This document shows positions 62,201-64,000 of a DNA stretch of 64,000 nt, one piece after another. The notes beneath the pieces were generated by a model that saw only the letters and a list, made by a program, of their open reading frames with translations, searched no databases and was not told where the DNA came from. The stretch is from Monarcha castaneiventris obscurior (lineage: Eukaryota; Chordata; Aves; Passeriformes; Monarchidae), in contig JAMPIT010000575.1 in the NCBI GenBank assembly GCA_026261815.1, positions 40,215,501 to 40,279,500 on the forward strand, written 5' to 3'. The position numbers were made by a program, and so were the translations under genes. Position 1 is the stretch's first letter. Each line of letters starts with the position of its first letter.

Positions 62201-64000
62201 GAAGGAATTAAATAAATTGAAGCTCTGCAGCTTTTGTCTTCAAACTAAAGTCAAATATCTTAATTGCTTGACAGAGAAAAGTTCTCTGAGAAGGATTTTA
62301 TTCTGACCCAAGCAATATGTAGCTGGTTCAGTTACAAGTGAAAATATTATGTTACTGATGCTGCTTACAAATAGACTTTGTAGTTGCTAAAGAATTCAAA
62401 GTAATGCAGGAGTGAAATATCTCAAGATTATCTTATTTGTACTAGATAATACTGCTTATGATGAGCAGCAGTCATTGGTTAAGAAACCACAGCATAAATC
62501 AATGATTTACTGATGAAGTTTAACAGAAGACATGACAAACAGAGGAACCAAATAAAATTTACTGTATATATATCATAGCGGGCATTTTGCAATGTGTGAT
62601 GTTTTGTGCTGGATATATATGCTGGCCCAAGGTTGCTTTTATAGACATATTCACTGCCACATCTACACAACACCTTAAGTTTCACTTACATCTATCTTTC
62701 ATATATGTGCTTATATACAGCACACAGGTATGTTTTCTGCCACCCATTTATTTATGCAATTTCTATTAGAAATACTTGAATTTTTGTTCGTACCCTAACA
62801 AAACACGGATCATATTTTTTTGAAAATGTGCTAAAAAAACCACTGGCAATAACAATGTATTAACATATTCTATTTATTTTAAACTTATCACAAGAACAGA
62901 AATACATCATTTCAATTTTCAGAATTGATGTATCCTGATTAGCATTTACATTAAGCATTGTTAAAATAATAAAATAATTGAAAAGAAAAAGAAAAGAAAA
63001 ATCTGAACTGAAGATTTCAAAACATCTAAATTAATAAAAATAATTCTAATCAGCAGTGTGTTAATGTTTGCTTTTGGGTAACGCACTTTTCACTCCTTGT
63101 GTCTTCTCTTATTCAAAAAGACAAACTAATTTTTTTGTAAAACTAACAAATGAGCTAATGGGTAATGAGGTTTCTGTTTGTAGTCCAGATAATCCTGGTT
63201 TTCTATGTTCATTTAACTATCAGACATTAGACATCTTATGAAAATCAGGAAGACAGGTCATGACCTTGTTCTTTGGATAAGTTCTGAAGAAGAAGGTGTC
63301 GTTTTCCTTGCTGACACTTCTGCACAAATTTCAGCATTCCTGGCTTTTCCTGCTCCAGAATTGCAATTTCTCAGATACTGCCTTCTGTGTTTGCAGATTG
63401 CCATTTTAACTTTCTCTCAAATGTTACTGACTTTTCTTCCAAGAACATCTAAAGGCAACTGGTCCATTCTTTAATTTCCTTTTTCATGTACTTTATTCAA
63501 AGAAATAATTCTGGTGCTCTCATTTAGCTCCCTGTTAGAAAGAGATTAAATTAATGCTGTCGATATGCAAAAGGGCTCTAAATTCCATCCCCCACTATAT
63601 GGCATATTCATATTTGAATTACATCAGTGACAGCCATCCAAGCATCCTTCAGCACTTCCTGACTTATGTCATAAGTAATTTTAACACTATTATCTTAAAT
63701 ATGGGACTTAAAGGCAGGCACAGATGGAAATATAAAGTTTTTTAAAAGCCTCAAAATGAACAAGTTTTCATAGTTTGAGCAATGACAGAGGACTGGTTTG
63801 TCCAAGTTGGTATGAAAAACTGTGAGTTCCTGCCCTCCTCAATGAGCCCAAGCCTTTGGCCTCAGAGGAAAGCAAGAAAAATGCAAGTGTCAGAAACATA
63901 TCTTTCTCTTTTTTTCCTTTATTATTCTTTCTGGCATATAACTCTAAGTTGTCTTCTTGTTTCCATTTCAAATAATTCTACTTACACTCTTTCACACAGA
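59290..64000 (+). other. CNTN5 intron downstream of exon C, no gene
   Basis: AT-rich sequence to the end of the window. The next exon should begin by completing an Asn codon and reading Pro-Val-Pro; I did not find it. An A/G-rich patch lies at 62980-63002. No RNA gene or transposon was recognised. Confidence 0.6.

Noticed and set aside
59290..64000. The next CNTN5 exon (rest of Ig3)
   Set aside because: No AG followed by a completed Asn codon and Pro-Val-Pro was seen; the final CACACAG at 63993-63999 looks like an acceptor, but the next base does not fit the expected codon.
1..64000. CRISPR arrays, tRNA or rRNA genes, bacterial-type operons, riboswitches
   Set aside because: None seen; the sequence is vertebrate intronic DNA.

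Overview
The window is AT-rich vertebrate DNA with long introns, very few coding bases and abundant CR1 retrotransposons. The CR1 load, including one full-length copy, together with two LTR types that I recognise from songbird genomes, indicates a bird, probably neoavian and possibly a passerine. Species and LTR family names are recalled, not searched.

The only host gene I can support is a contactin on the + strand, best matched to CNTN5 (contactin-5, a GPI-anchored neural adhesion molecule of the Ig superfamily). Three consecutive exons are visible at 16738-16833, 42733-42936 and 59187-59289. They join in frame and encode the second Ig-like domain and the start of the third. The introns between them are 25,899 and 16,250 bp. 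The 5' 16.7 kb and 3' 4.7 kb look like parts of the flanking introns; I found no further exon in them by eye.

The introns hold several layers of mobile DNA. (1) A full-length sense-strand CR1 LINE at about 30.89-35.15 kb has a GC-rich 5' UTR with a 4 x 14 bp tandem repeat, an open ORF1 (Cys-rich motif, coiled coil, SGNH esterase), an open ORF2 (APE endonuclease and reverse transcriptase), the 3' stem-loop and the terminal octamer repeats. (2) There are three decayed or truncated CR1 pieces: 18.44-18.62 kb (+), 29.91-30.42 kb (-) and 43.38-44.98 kb (+). (3) A much older CR1/L3-like relic at about 55.74-57.5 kb is split by a 635 bp solo LTR (56219-56853, - strand) flanked by a perfect 5 bp duplication, ATTGT. 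(4) An older solo LTR lies at about 10.9-11.44 kb (-). Simple repeats include a roughly 197 bp homopurine AGAGG array (7679-7875), a G-rich tract (55699-55718) and a T22 run next to two short perfect hairpins (46049-46130).

I found no tRNA, rRNA, CRISPR array, bacterial operon or second host gene. The most unusual content is the coding-intact CR1, with its altered esterase motif and unclear ORF2 start, and the LTR that landed inside the reverse-transcriptase box of the ancient CR1 relic.
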